Below, one piece after another: positions 8,606-17,206 of a stretch of 64,000 nt of DNA. The notes beneath the pieces are model-generated. The model was not told the origin of the DNA. It ran no database searches and worked only from the letters and a program-made list of their open reading frames with translations. Origin of the DNA: Streptomyces sp. NBC_00250 (GTDB taxonomy: Bacteria; Actinomycetota; Actinomycetes; Streptomycetales; Streptomycetaceae); assembly GCF_036192275.1 (NCBI RefSeq), contig NZ_CP108088.1, forward strand, positions 6,077,501 through 6,141,500, in the 5' to 3' direction. Position 1 is the stretch's first letter. Every line of letters starts with the position of its first letter. Both the position numbers and the translations under genes were made by a program.

Positions 8606-10276
8606 TCAGGGCCGGTTGATCCGCTCCACGCCGTAGTACTCGGCCGTGCACCGGGCGGCCCAGTCCTTCTCGTACACCGTGGTGAAGAAGGGTTCGGCGA
8701 GCCCGCCGATGTGCAGGGGGCGGTACGTGACCTCCCGCCGGCCGGCCGCCACCTCGGCGCGGATCCGGGCGTCCTGCCGGTCCCAGGCCAGGCTGCGCGC
8801 CACCGTCTGCGTCGTCAGCGTCTGTACCGCCGGCACCAGGGCCGCCGTGCTCGCCACGGCGACGGCACCGGTGGCGACGAGGACCGCGAGGCGGGCGGCA
8901 CGGACGCCGGAGGGTGCCGCTGGGGCTGCGGGCTCGTCTCCGGGTCCGTCGGCGCCGTCGGGCCCGCGATCGTCTTCCTGCCCGCGCGTGTCGTCGAGCC
9001 CTCCCCTGTCCGTGAGTCCTCCCCTGTCCGCGAGCCCGCGGACGCCGTCGATCCCGCGCCCGAGTCGGTGGCCGAGCCATGCCCCGTAGCCGCAGAGCGC
9101 CAGCAGGAAGGGCACGAGGAAGCTGGTCCACGTGCGCGCGTAGGTCCAGCCGCCCGCCCCGTATCCGCTGCGGAGCCCGTACGCGGCCACGAGGCTGCCG
9201 AGCGCGATCAGGGGCAGGGGCAGCAGCACGACGGCGACCCGAAACGTTCCTCCCGGGACGCGGTCGGTCGGCGTGTCCTCCCCGTGCGGGCGGCGGCGAT
9301 CGGAGAGGGCCACCGCCAGACCGAGGAGCACCCCGGCGGCGAGGGCGCCCGCGTACGCCCACTGCCCGCCGATCGTCTCCCAGATCCGGGACCAGTCGCG
9401 GACCGTCTCCCCGAGCCCCGACAGGGTCAGCGGCTCCTTCGGCTGCTGGGCGCGCCGCCAGCGGGCGCCGGGCGACGTGGTGAGCAGCACCAGGCCGATC
9501 AGGAGGCCCAGGCACCAGGCCGCGCACCAGGTCGACGCGAAGCGGTCGCGCGTCCGGCCGAGCCGGGGCAGGCAGAGCAGGCCCGCCGCCGCGGCCATCA
9601 GACCGGACATCGCGACGAAGGGTTCGCTGAGCATGCCGGCCGCCGTGCCGAGCAGCGCCGCGGCGGCCACGGCGGTGCTCCGTGCCCAGCGCCGACGGCT
9701 GCGGGCCGCCCACACGCCGGAGAGGACCGCCCAGACGCCGAGGATGCTCGGTAGGGTGTGGGAGATGGTGGCGGGCGCCCAGAGCAGCAGCTGGTACGAG
9801 CGGGTTCCCGCGAAGAACAGCAGCGCTTCGAGGACCAGGACCGCCGCCGCGGCCGCTGCCGCGGGGAACGGCAGGCGGAGCGCGCGCAGCGTGACGCGGG
9901 CGAGGAGGAACAGCCCCGCGCCGAGCGCGAGCACCAGGAACGCGGGCAGCAGCTTCGGCCCCCACATGCCGTCGGAGTAGAGCAGGCCGGTCAGGAAGGC
10001 GTTGGTGACGCGCCCGTTCTGGGTGTTGTAGAAGTCCGCGGTGATGCCGAGGACGCCCATGTCCCTGGCCTTCCAGAGGGCGCACCAGTCGTCCGACGTG
10101 GGGCGTACGTACACGCCGAGGAACGCGCCGACCGAGAGCAGCGCCCCGGCTCCCGCGGCGATGACGAACGCGACCCAGGGGAGTGCCTGCCGGAGTCCGC
10201 CCGCCATGTCGGTGTCCTGTCCGCCCTCGTCCGTCATCCGTGCGTCACCGCGCTCCGTCAGGGTCGTTCTACTCAC
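8606..10276 (-). CDS. Polytopic membrane protein (DUF6056-like, possible GT-C transferase)
   Basis: A 556-residue integral membrane protein with about 10-12 hydrophobic helices. A first helix at ~30-52 is followed by the extracytoplasmic motif TSDDWC. Acidic residues just after the first membrane span are typical of GT-C polyprenyl-phosphate-sugar transferases, and the layout resembles DUF6056 proteins as I recall them. A Gly/Asp-rich, low-complexity cytoplasmic loop lies near 405-450. It lies 96 bp upstream of the GT2-TagF gene on the same strand and is divergent from gtrB/gtrA. A role in decorating the same wall polymer is inferred. GTG 10276 is the longest start; ATG 10237 is an alternative. 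Confidence 0.8.
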   Translation of the reverse strand: MSRTTLTERGDARMTDEGGQDTDMAGGLRQALPWVAFVIAAGAGALLSVGAFLGVYVRPTSDDWCALWKARDMGVLGITADFYNTQNGRVTNAFLTGLLYSDGMWGPKLLPAFLVLALGAGLFLLARVTLRALRLPFPAAAAAAAVLVLEALLFFAGTRSYQLLLWAPATISHTLPSILGVWAVLSGVWAARSRRRWARSTAVAAAALLGTAAGMLSEPFVAMSGLMAAAAGLLCLPRLGRTRDRFASTWCAAWCLGLLIGLVLLTTSPGARWRRAQQPKEPLTLSGLGETVRDWSRIWETIGGQWAYAGALAAGVLLGLAVALSDRRRPHGEDTPTDRVPGGTFRVAVVLLPLPLIALGSLVAAYGLRSGYGAGGWTYARTWTSFLVPFLLALCGYGAWLGHRLGRGIDGVRGLADRGGLTDRGGLDDTRGQEDDRGPDGADGPGDEPAAPAAPSGVRAARLAVLVATGAVAVASTAALVPAVQTLTTQTVARSLAWDRQDARIRAEVAAGRREVTYRPLHIGGLAEPFFTTVYEKDWAARCTAEYYGVERINRP

Positions 10277-10509
10277 GGGTCATCGCTCCAACTGCGGGGC
10301 TCTACGGGTGACAAAAGACAAGAAATGCCGCGTATATCAATATCTTCCCCACATGCTTTGCCGCATGGACGACATGCCGACCGGGTGCGGCCACCCGGAC
10401 GACGTCGGACGGTCACCGCCACTTCGTACCCTGGCCGCGCTGCTCGAAGGAGAGTTCGGTGGCGGTCCCTCAGGACGTACTCTTGCCCATCCCTCTGGAG
10501 TGACCGTTC
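10277..10509. promoter_or_regulatory. Divergent promoter region between the membrane protein and gtrB
   Basis: 233 bp without a gene. An AT-rich patch (about 10305-10345) holds TATATCAATATC, unusual in this GC-rich sequence and a good place for promoters or an operator. TACTCT at 10478-10483 is a possible -10 for gtrB, whose ATG has GGAG (10497-10500) upstream. No clear palindrome longer than 5 bp per arm was seen. Confidence 0.4.
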
Positions 10510-11505
10510 ATGACCAGGCTTTCCGTCGTCGTCCCCTGCTTCAACGAGGAGGACGTCGTCGAACGCTTCGACGCGCGGATGCGCCAGGTGCTCGACACCC
10601 TTCCGGTCGGTTACGAGATCTGTTACGTCGACGACGGCAGTTCCGACGGAACGCTCGGCAAGCTGCGCGAGATCGCCGCCCGGCACCCGCACCGGACCCA
10701 GTACGCCTCCTTCAGCCGCAACTTCGGCAAGGAGGCCGCCATGCTCGCCGGCCTGCGCAAGTCCACCGGAGACGCCGTCGTCATCATGGACGCCGACCTC
10801 CAGCACCCGCCCGAGCTCCTCGCCCGCATGCTCGACCTGCACCACCAGGGCCACGACCAGGTCATGGCGCGCCGGACCCGCGAAGGCGACAAGAAGCTCC
10901 GCTCCGCCCTCAGCCGGATGTACTACCGGGGCGTCAACCGCTGGGTCGACGTGGAACTCACCGACGGCGTCGGCGACTTCCGCCTCCTGTCCCGCCCCGC
11001 CGTCGACGCGCTGCTCTCGCTGCCCGAGTACAACCGCTTCTCCAAGGGGCTCTTCTCCTGGATCGGCTTCGACACCGTCACCTTCGACTACCAGAACGCC
11101 GCACGCGAGGGCGGTGAGACGAAGTGGAAGTTCAGCTCCCTGATCAACTACGGCATGGACGGGCTGATCTCCTTCAACAACCGTCCGCTGCGCATCGCCC
11201 TCTGGCTCGGGATGATGCTGACCGGCCTCGCCGCCCTGTACGCGGTCTGGGTCGTCGCCGCCGCCCTCACCCAGGGCGTCACCGCCCCCGGATACGTCAC
11301 CCTGGTCGCGATCATCGCGGGACTCGGAGGCGTGCAGATGGTGATGCTGGGGCTGATCGGCGAGTACATCGGCCGCATCTACTACGAGACCAAGCGCCGG
11401 CCGCACTTCCTCGTGAAGGAGACCCACCGCTCCTTCGGGCGCGGGGCGTCCGAACGCGTCGCCGCCGAGCGGATCCGCGTCGCGGCCACCGAGGGAGAGC
11501 ACTGA
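10510..11505 (+). CDS. GtrB-type polyprenyl-phosphate glycosyltransferase
   Basis: A 331-residue GT2 enzyme of the DPM1/GtrB group, which loads a sugar onto polyprenyl phosphate at the cytoplasmic face. The catalytic domain shows VVVPCFNEE, DDGSSDGT, SRNFGKEAA and MDADLQHPPE, all hallmark DPM1/GtrB motifs. Two C-terminal membrane helices (~235-258 and ~267-290) anchor it. Its TGA overlaps the ATG of the gtrA-like gene by one base (TGATG), so the pair is coupled: GtrB makes lipid-linked sugar and GtrA is thought to flip it. It would feed GT-C enzymes such as the divergent membrane protein. Confidence 0.93.
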   Translation: MTRLSVVVPCFNEEDVVERFDARMRQVLDTLPVGYEICYVDDGSSDGTLGKLREIAARHPHRTQYASFSRNFGKEAAMLAGLRKSTGDAVVIMDADLQHPPELLARMLDLHHQGHDQVMARRTREGDKKLRSALSRMYYRGVNRWVDVELTDGVGDFRLLSRPAVDALLSLPEYNRFSKGLFSWIGFDTVTFDYQNAAREGGETKWKFSSLINYGMDGLISFNNRPLRIALWLGMMLTGLAALYAVWVVAAALTQGVTAPGYVTLVAIIAGLGGVQMVMLGLIGEYIGRIYYETKRRPHFLVKETHRSFGRGASERVAAERIRVAATEGEH

Positions 11506-11972
11506 TGGCGACCGGTTCTCCCACCGCGCGACGCGGACGGCTCGCCGAGATATTCCGCTTCGCCATCGTCGGCGGCGTCAACACGGCCACCTTCTTCGGC
11601 TGTTACCTGCTGCTCCACCCGTGGATGCCGTACTTCGCCGCGTACTCCCTCGCCTTCGTCCTCAGCATGATCGGCTCCTTCTTCCTCAACACCTACTTCA
11701 CCTACCGCACCCGGCCGACCTGGAAGAAGTTCGCCCTCTTCCCGCTCACCAACGTCACCAACTACCTGGTGCAGAGCGTCGGTCTGTACGCGCTCGTCAC
11801 CTGGGCCGGAATGGACGACAGGATCGCGCCACTCGTCGCGGCCGTCGTCGCCATCCCCTTCACCTACCTCATCTCCCAGCGGATCCTCGTCCCCCGGAGC
11901 AACGGACAGGACGCCGACGACTCCGGTCCAGGGAGCGAAACGGACGAGCGGCAGCCCTCCCGGCTCGCGTAG
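11505..11972 (+). CDS. GtrA family flippase-like membrane protein
   Basis: A 155-residue GtrA-family protein with four predicted membrane helices. FRFAIVGGVNT at the start and SFFLNTYFTYR after the second helix are characteristic of GtrA/DPMS proteins. GtrA is believed to translocate polyprenyl-phosphate sugars made by GtrB. It overlaps gtrB by one base. The acidic hydrophilic tail beyond residue 135 carries no recognised motif. Confidence 0.92.
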   Translation: MATGSPTARRGRLAEIFRFAIVGGVNTATFFGCYLLLHPWMPYFAAYSLAFVLSMIGSFFLNTYFTYRTRPTWKKFALFPLTNVTNYLVQSVGLYALVTWAGMDDRIAPLVAAVVAIPFTYLISQRILVPRSNGQDADDSGPGSETDERQPSRLA

Positions 11973-12060
11973 ATTGCCTGGCAGTCGCGGCGGGGAACAC
12001 ACGGCGCGCGGGACAGCCGAGTGAGGACGACGCAGGTGGCGGCACAGGTGACGACAGAGA

Positions 12061-12124
12061 CGACCGGACAGCCGACCGGACCGGCGGACGGACCGGCGGA
12101 CGGACGGACGACCGGACAGACGGA
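12061..12124. repeat. Degenerate short GACCG/GACGG repeats before proB
   Basis: A run of imperfect 4-9 bp units (GACCGGA, GGCGGAC, GACGGAC) in the spacer between gtrA and proB. An open frame from GTG 12021 passes through it into proB, but the resulting Gly/Thr/Pro-rich peptide resembles no ProB N-terminus. I treat the stretch as non-coding. Confidence 0.55.
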
Positions 12125-12140
12125 CGCGGCGAGGCAGTAC

Positions 12141-13244
12141 GTGACGGAGGCCCGCAGGATCGTCGTCAAGGTCGGCTCCTCCTCGCTCACCACGGCCTCG
12201 GGAGGCCTGGACGCCGACCGCGTCGACGCCCTCGTCGACGTGCTCGCCAAGGTCCGCAGCGGCGGCGAGAAGGAGATCGTCCTCGTCTCCTCCGGCGCCA
12301 TCGCCGCGGGCCTCGCACCGCTCGGACTCACCCGGCGCCCCAAGGACCTCGCCCGGCAGCAGGCCGCCGCCAGCGTCGGCCAGGGACTCCTCGTCGCCCG
12401 GTACACCGCCTCCTTCGCCCGCTACGGCGTCCGCGTCGGACAGGTCCTCCTCACCACCGACGACACCAGCAGGCGCGCCCACTACCGCAACGCCTACCGG
12501 ACCCTCGACCAGCTCCTCGCGATGGGCGCGCTGCCGGTCGTCAACGAGAACGACACCGTCGCCACGGACGAGATCCGCTTCGGCGACAACGACCGGCTCG
12601 CCGCCCTCGTCGCCCACCTCGTCCGCGCCGACCTCCTCGTCCTGCTCTCCGACGTCGACGGCCTCTACGACGGGGACCCGGCCAAGCCCGGTACGTCGAG
12701 GATCGCGCAGGTCACGGGCCCCGACGACATCGCCCATGTGGAGATCGGCTCGGCCGGAAAGGCGGGCGTCGGCACCGGCGGCATGGTCACCAAGGTCGAG
12801 GCCGCCCGGATCGCCGCCGCAGCCGGCATCCCCGTGGTCCTCACCTCCGCGAGCCGCGCCGCCGACGCCCTCGCCGGCCGTGACACCGGCACGTACTTCC
12901 ACCGCACCGGCCGCCGCTCCGCCGACCGGCTCCTCTGGCTCGCCCACGCCTCCACCCCGCAGGGCTCCCTCACCCTGGACGACGGAGCCGTACGAGCCGT
13001 CGTCGAGGGCAAGAAGTCCCTGCTCGCGGCCGGTGTCGCGGGCATCGAGGGCGACTTCGTGGCCGGTGACCCCGTCGAACTCCGCGACACCGCCGGCCGG
13101 GCCGTCGCCCGCGGTCTCGTCAACTTCGACGCCAAGGAGATGCCCCGGATGCTCGGGCGCTCCACGCACGAACTCGCCAAGGCGCTGGGGCCCGAGTACG
13201 AGCGCGAGGTCGTCCACCGCGACGACCTGGTCGTCATCCGCTGA
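12141..13244 (+). CDS. proB: Glutamate 5-kinase
   Basis: First enzyme of proline synthesis: phosphorylates the gamma-carboxyl of glutamate with ATP in the cytoplasm. The 367-residue protein has the amino-acid kinase fold (RRIVVKVGSSSL at the N-terminus, LVSSGAIAAG, VNENDTVATDE, GTGGMVTKVEAA). A C-terminal PUA domain begins around residue 275. GTG 12141 is preceded by GAGG (12131-12134) with 6-nt spacing and gives the usual family length. An upstream in-frame GTG at 12021 would add 40 residues encoded by short repeats. proA lies 0.8 kb downstream, separated by one small gene. Confidence 0.96.
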   Translation: MTEARRIVVKVGSSSLTTASGGLDADRVDALVDVLAKVRSGGEKEIVLVSSGAIAAGLAPLGLTRRPKDLARQQAAASVGQGLLVARYTASFARYGVRVGQVLLTTDDTSRRAHYRNAYRTLDQLLAMGALPVVNENDTVATDEIRFGDNDRLAALVAHLVRADLLVLLSDVDGLYDGDPAKPGTSRIAQVTGPDDIAHVEIGSAGKAGVGTGGMVTKVEAARIAAAAGIPVVLTSASRAADALAGRDTGTYFHRTGRRSADRLLWLAHASTPQGSLTLDDGAVRAVVEGKKSLLAAGVAGIEGDFVAGDPVELRDTAGRAVARGLVNFDAKEMPRMLGRSTHELAKALGPEYEREVVHRDDLVVIR

Positions 13245-13249
13245 CCCTC

Positions 13250-13298
13250 ACGTCCCTCCCGAAACGGCTGAAAGTGCGGCCATCCGGAAGGGACGTTT
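13250..13298 (+). terminator. Possible terminator after proB
   Basis: ACGTCCCT (13250-13257) pairs with AGGGACGT (13289-13296) across a 31-nt loop, followed by TT. The long loop makes it weaker than others in the window. Confidence 0.45.
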
Positions 13299-13581
13299 AC
13301 CAAAACCGCCCCAAGTGCCGCCTCGGGCTGGTCAACTTTGTCTCGGGGGTAAGAGAGCAGGGCGGGGTACAGCACCACACGCATCACACAGGAGGCCGCC
13401 GGTGAGACGAGCGCGCCCAGGGGCACCGCCCCGAGGGACTGCCGAACGCGCCCTGACCAGTGTCGAGGCCGGAGCCGACTTCGACGAGGCACGGGACAGG
13501 TCCACGGACACCAAGACCGAGACCACCACCGAGACACGCGAGGTTCGTGAGCCACGAGAGGCACGCGCCAAGGAACAGCCC
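13299..13581 (+). other. Leader region, possibly an N-terminal extension of the next gene
   Basis: No independent gene is recognised. An in-frame GTG at 13402 has an excellent GGAGG (13391-13395) 6 nt upstream and would extend the next protein by 60 residues. Those codons use A or T in the third position in about 30% of cases, against a few percent in the core of the gene. They encode an Arg/Thr/Glu-rich low-complexity peptide. This looks non-coding, but the ribosome site is too good to ignore. Confidence 0.4.
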
Positions 13582-13923
13582 GTGTCCAAACTCTGGCACA
13601 TCACCCTCAGCGTGTCGGGTGTGGAGTCACCGCTGAAGGAGGTGCGACGCGGGCTGGAACAGCTGGCCCACGACCACCCCTTCCTGCTGACCAGCCGCTA
13701 CGCCAACGACCACGCCGAGATCAGGTACTGGGAAGAGGCCCGCGACCTGCACGACGCCGCGGCCGTCGCCCTGCGCCTGTGGGGCGAGCACCGGCAGACC
13801 GCCAAGCTGCCGCCGTGGGAGATCGTCGGTCTCGAGGTCATCGACCGCGAGACCTACCACCAGCGGATCGCGGAGGGCTACGGCCCGCCACCCGCGGCCC
13901 CGGTCGGCGTCCACCCGTACTGA
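13582..13923 (+). CDS. Conserved hypothetical protein between proB and proA
   Basis: A 113-residue soluble protein starting [14 protein letters not shown] do not recognise a domain. It is rich in charged and aromatic residues, with no signal peptide or membrane span. The central part ([15 protein letters not shown] and a Leu-rich stretch) suggests a small alpha/beta fold, and the tail is Pro-rich. Codon use is strongly Streptomyces-like from GTG 13582 onward. AAGGA lies 7 nt before it. An alternative start at GTG 13402 has a stronger ribosome site but poor codon bias. Position between proB and proA does not prove a role in proline metabolism. Confidence 0.75.
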   Translation: MSKLWHITLSVSGVESPLKEVRRGLEQLAHDHPFLLTSRYANDHAEIRYWEEARDLHDAAAVALRLWGEHRQTAKLPPWEIVGLEVIDRETYHQRIAEGYGPPPAAPVGVHPY

Positions 13924-14023
13924 GCGGGGGCGTTCGAGACGCCTCCCCGTGCGGGGCGTCTCGGAACGACCGGGGTACGTCTCGGAGTGCGGGATACGTG
14001 AGGGATGTCCGCAGGGGTGCCAG

Positions 14024-14029
14024 TACCCT
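14024..14029 (+). promoter_or_regulatory. -10 box for a leaderless proA transcript
   Basis: TACCCT ends 6 nt before the proA ATG and no Shine-Dalgarno is present. This matches the leaderless pattern seen at several other genes in the window. No clear -35 was found. Confidence 0.5.
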
Positions 14030-14035
14030 GCGGGC

Positions 14036-15319
14036 ATGACCTCGCTCACGCCCCTCGACAACCTGTCCCCGGTCACCCGGGCCGCCTACCGGGCCCGTGG
14101 CGCCGCCGCCGAAATCGCGCCACTCCCGCGCGCGGCCAAGGACGACGCCCTGCTGGCGATCGCGGACGCCCTCGAAGTGCGCACCGCCGAAATCGTCGAG
14201 GCCAACGCCGAGGACATCGCCAAGGCCCGCGAAGCCGGGACCAGCGAAGCGATCATCGACCGCCTCACCCTCACTCCCGAGCGCGTCCGGGCCATTGCCG
14301 CCGACGTCCGCGACGTCGCCGCGCTGCCCGACCCCGTCGGCGAGGTCGTCCGCGGCTCGACCCTCCCCAACGGCATCGACATCCGCCAGGTCCGCGTCCC
14401 GCTCGGGGTCGTCGGCATCATCTACGAGGCCCGCCCCAACGTCACCGTCGACGCGGCCGCCCTCTGCCTGAAGTCCGGCAACGCCGTCCTGCTCCGCGGC
14501 TCGTCCTCCGCGTACGCCTCCAACACCGCCCTGGTGAAGGTCCTGCGCGACGCCATCGGCGGCGCCGGACTGCCCGCCGACGCCATCCAGCTCGTCCCCG
14601 GCGAGTCCCGCGAATCGGTCCGCGAGCTGATGCGCGCCCGCGGCCTCGTCGACGTCCTCATCCCGCGCGGCGGCGCCTCCCTGATCCGGACGGTCGTCGA
14701 GGAGTCCACCGTCCCGGTGATCGAGACCGGCACCGGCAACTGCCACGTCTACGTCGACGCGCAGACCGACCTCGACATGGCCGTCGAGATCCTGATCAAC
14801 TCCAAGGCCCACCGGGTCAGCGTCTGCAACGCGGCCGAGACCCTCCTCGTCCACCAGGACGTCGCCGCGGCCTTCCTCCCCAGGGCCCTCGACGCCCTCG
14901 CGGAGGCCGGCGTCACCGTCCACGCCGACGAGCGGGTCCTCGCGTTCGCCGCGGGCTCCAAGGCCACCGTCGTCCCGGCCACCCCCGAGGACTGGGAGAC
15001 CGAGTACCTCTCGTACGACATCGCCGCCGCCGTCGTCGACTCCCTCGACCGGGCCGTCGAGCACATCCGGACCTGGTCCTCCGGCCACACCGAGGCGATC
15101 GTCACCACCTCGCAGGCCGCGGCGCGCCGCTTCACCCAGCTGGTCGACTCCACCACGGTCGCCGTGAACGCCTCCACCCGGTTCACGGACGGCGGACAGT
15201 TCGGCTTCGGCGCCGAGATCGGCATCTCCACCCAGAAGCTGCACGCCCGGGGCCCCATGGGCCTTCCGGAGCTGACCTCGACCAAGTACATCGTCACCGG
15301 TGACGGTCACGTGCGGTAA
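14036..15319 (+). CDS. proA: Gamma-glutamyl phosphate reductase
   Basis: Second enzyme of proline synthesis: NADPH-dependent reduction of glutamyl-5-phosphate to the semialdehyde. A 427-residue aldehyde-dehydrogenase-fold protein. The catalytic Cys is C264 in SVCNAAET. Family signatures [25 protein letters not shown] and [17 protein letters not shown] are present. ATG 14036 yields the normal family length; longer frames start in sequence with no coding character. Transcription is probably independent of proB. Confidence 0.97.
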   Translation: MTSLTPLDNLSPVTRAAYRARGAAAEIAPLPRAAKDDALLAIADALEVRTAEIVEANAEDIAKAREAGTSEAIIDRLTLTPERVRAIAADVRDVAALPDPVGEVVRGSTLPNGIDIRQVRVPLGVVGIIYEARPNVTVDAAALCLKSGNAVLLRGSSSAYASNTALVKVLRDAIGGAGLPADAIQLVPGESRESVRELMRARGLVDVLIPRGGASLIRTVVEESTVPVIETGTGNCHVYVDAQTDLDMAVEILINSKAHRVSVCNAAETLLVHQDVAAAFLPRALDALAEAGVTVHADERVLAFAAGSKATVVPATPEDWETEYLSYDIAAAVVDSLDRAVEHIRTWSSGHTEAIVTTSQAAARRFTQLVDSTTVAVNASTRFTDGGQFGFGAEIGISTQKLHARGPMGLPELTSTKYIVTGDGHVR

Positions 15320-15345
15320 CCGCTCCTTTAGGTACGGGGAGGGAC

Positions 15346-15375
15346 GGGCAGGGAGGCTTCGCACTCTCCCTGCCC
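15346..15375. terminator. Hairpin terminator after proA
   Basis: GGGCAGGGAG (15346-15355) pairs perfectly with CTCCCTGCCC (15366-15375) around a 10-nt loop. No T-run follows, which is common for Streptomyces terminators. Confidence 0.65.
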
Positions 15376-15393
15376 AAAACCACCTTCCGGGTC

Positions 15394-15399
15394 TACTCT
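15394..15399 (+). promoter_or_regulatory. -10 box for a leaderless transcript
   Basis: TACTCT followed by 6 nt and the GTG at 15406. No Shine-Dalgarno is present. It lies just past the proA hairpin. Confidence 0.5.
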
Positions 15400-15405
15400 G
15401 AACCC

Positions 15406-15966
15406 GTGCCGGACGACGTGGGGGGCACGCCGTTCCAGAACGGCGGGGACCCTGAGGACTCTGTCGACCGCGGAGGCGCCGACGAGGTCTACGCCGACGT
15501 GGTGTTCGACGAGGACTTCGTACGGGCCGCGACCATTCACGAGCCGACCGCGGTCGAGCGGCTCCTCGCCGCCGCCCAGGCCCGTGCCGAGGCCGAGGCG
15601 GCCCGCGCCCGAGCCGGGGGCGGATCGGCCGACGACGACCTCTACGAGGACTTCCACGACCCCTCCGGCCTCACCTACGAGCCGGACGACGTCGGCGACG
15701 ACGCCAGCCCCTACGGCCGCCACGGCGGCGCCCTGCGCCCCTACCGGGGCAGCGCCCGCTGGCACCGGCCCGTCGCCTGGCTCCTCGCCCTCGTCATGGG
15801 GGTCGGCATGGTCGCCCTGGCCTTCAGCGCCGTCTACCGGGGCGCGGCCGCCAACCGCCAGGACCAGGTCCCCCCGCCGGCCACGACCGGCGTGGACACG
15901 CCCAACCCGAACCCGGCGCCGCCCGCCGCCCACGCCCCCGCGGCACGCTCCGCGTCCCCCGAGTAG
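15406..15966 (+). CDS. Single-span membrane protein with VVFDE-FVRAA motif
   Basis: A 186-residue protein of unknown function. An acidic cytoplasmic part (1-120) contains VVFDEDFVRAA at 32-42 and an Ala/Glu/Arg helix just after it. One membrane helix follows at ~123-145, then a short Pro-rich extracytoplasmic tail. The neighbouring protein at 16121 carries an almost identical motif (VVFDEAFVRAA at 25-35) before its own single membrane span. The two are probably paralogues or partners in one process. The GTG start is supported by the leaderless -10 box; nothing points to a known family. Confidence 0.8.
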   Translation: MPDDVGGTPFQNGGDPEDSVDRGGADEVYADVVFDEDFVRAATIHEPTAVERLLAAAQARAEAEAARARAGGGSADDDLYEDFHDPSGLTYEPDDVGDDASPYGRHGGALRPYRGSARWHRPVAWLLALVMGVGMVALAFSAVYRGAAANRQDQVPPPATTGVDTPNPNPAPPAAHAPAARSASPE

Positions 15967-16086
15967 CCGTCCGCGTCCGCGTCGGAAGCGGTCCGCGTCC
16001 TCCGAGTGGCCGAGCCGTTCGGCTCCCTGGCCGCCCCCGCACACCCTGACGGCGGAATTCTTCCGAACTTGTCGTGGACCTCGGCG

Positions 16087-16114
16087 TTTACCGAAGCCCT
16101 CGCGGACCTACCCT
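16087..16114 (+). promoter_or_regulatory. Promoter of the second VVFDE-motif gene
   Basis: A possible -35 TTTACC (16087-16092), a 16-bp spacer, and -10 TACCCT (16109-16114). Six nt separate the -10 from the ATG at 16121, so the mRNA is likely leaderless. Confidence 0.55.
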
Positions 16115-16120
16115 GAAGGT

Positions 16121-17206
16121 ATGGCAGGGCGTGGCGACCCGCCTGAGGGGACGCCCGAGGGCCTCCCCGGCGGTGAGGACGAATACCGATCCGTCGTCTT
16201 CGACGAGGCGTTCGTCCGCGCTGCCCATCTCCAGGAGTTCTCGGCCCAGGAACGGATGGGCGAGCACTCCCAGGCCGTCCGCAGCCGCCCGTCCTCCTGG
16301 GAGGGCCGCAGCGGCTCCCGCCAGGCCATCCTGCTCGTCCTGCTGATCCTCCTGGCCTTCGGCACCGCCATCTATCTCGGCGTCCGCAACCCGTACCAGC
16401 CCCCGGTCGACCAGCGGGCCGAACCCCTGCGGACCACCGTGGTCCCGCTCGCCCCGCAGGGCCCCGTCGTCGGCGGTGTGCCCGACCGGCTCTTCGACCA
16501 CAGCCCGGTCGCCGAGTACCGCACCGGGGCCGCCGGCATCAATCTGCCCGTCGCCGGACGCACCACCCACTTCGCCGAGAGCCAGGTCGTCACCGCCCTC
16601 AGCATCGCCAAGGACTATCTGGTGGCCTCCTCCCTGGAGCCCGACGTCCTGTCCGGGGTGACCGTGCGGCCCGCGCGCCTGCTGCTCGACCCCGACCAGC
16701 TGGAACAGTTCGACCGGAGCATGGAGGCACCGGCCGACGACGGCCGGCACGCCCTCGCCGGCTGGCTCGTCCGCTTCGACCCGCGGCAGGCCGTCCTCGC
16801 GGACCCCTCGGCCCGCGTCCAGGGCACCCTCCGCTACGAGGAGACCAGCCCCGACACACTGGACGTCACCGCGGACCACACGTACACCTACGCCCTCCGC
16901 CCGGCCGCCCAAGGCGCGGGACCGGTCGGGCAGGCATCCCTCTTCACCGTCCACCGCGAGGTGCACTTCCGCTTCGACCGCGAGGACCTGCGCATGCACC
17001 GGGCCGAGCTGGTGACGAGCACCGTGGAGGCGGGCCCGCAGGCGTGCGGCGCGGACACCACGGGCTCCCTGAAGCCGCTCCTGGCCGGAGCGCGGGCCCC
17101 CGAAGCGGACGGCGGACCGGTGGTCACCGACCCGTACGCCACGGGCCGGCCCGCCGCCCCCTCGTTGTGCGGTGCGCTGGCGCCGAGCGCTCAGCCCTCG
17201 CTCTGA
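16121..17206 (+). CDS. Membrane-anchored protein with VVFDE-FVRAA motif and large external domain
   Basis: A 361-residue protein. The short cytoplasmic N-terminus carries VVFDEAFVRAA (25-35). A membrane helix at ~68-88 (AILLVLLILLAFGTAIYLGV) follows, then a ~270-residue extracytoplasmic domain of mixed alpha/beta character with two Cys near the C-terminus (CGADTT and SLCGAL) that could form a disulfide. I do not recognise the domain. It is the second member of a tandem pair with 15406. The stop codon lies inside the first part of a 39-bp tandem repeat, and an M48 protease gene converges on it. Confidence 0.82.
   Translation: MAGRGDPPEGTPEGLPGGEDEYRSVVFDEAFVRAAHLQEFSAQERMGEHSQAVRSRPSSWEGRSGSRQAILLVLLILLAFGTAIYLGVRNPYQPPVDQRAEPLRTTVVPLAPQGPVVGGVPDRLFDHSPVAEYRTGAAGINLPVAGRTTHFAESQVVTALSIAKDYLVASSLEPDVLSGVTVRPARLLLDPDQLEQFDRSMEAPADDGRHALAGWLVRFDPRQAVLADPSARVQGTLRYEETSPDTLDVTADHTYTYALRPAAQGAGPVGQASLFTVHREVHFRFDREDLRMHRAELVTSTVEAGPQACGADTTGSLKPLLAGARAPEADGGPVVTDPYATGRPAAPSLCGALAPSAQPSL

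Noticed and set aside
9079..9483. Arg-rich 134-codon frame on the plus strand
   Set aside because: Antisense to the membrane protein gene, with no motif. Arg-rich frames of this kind arise from GC-rich reverse strands.
5828..9754. A 1308-codon open frame on the plus strand
   Set aside because: It is antisense to the GT2-TagF and membrane protein genes. It has no domain signature and has the Gly/Val/Arg/Asp-rich composition typical of GC-rich shadow frames.
12021..12140. A longer ProB N-terminus from GTG 12021
   Set aside because: The extra 40 codons run through short repeats. GTG 12141 has a proper ribosome site and gives the family length.
13338..13374. Promoter TTGTCT with TACAGC upstream of the middle proline-region gene
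   Set aside because: The spacer would be 25 bp, too long for a normal promoter.
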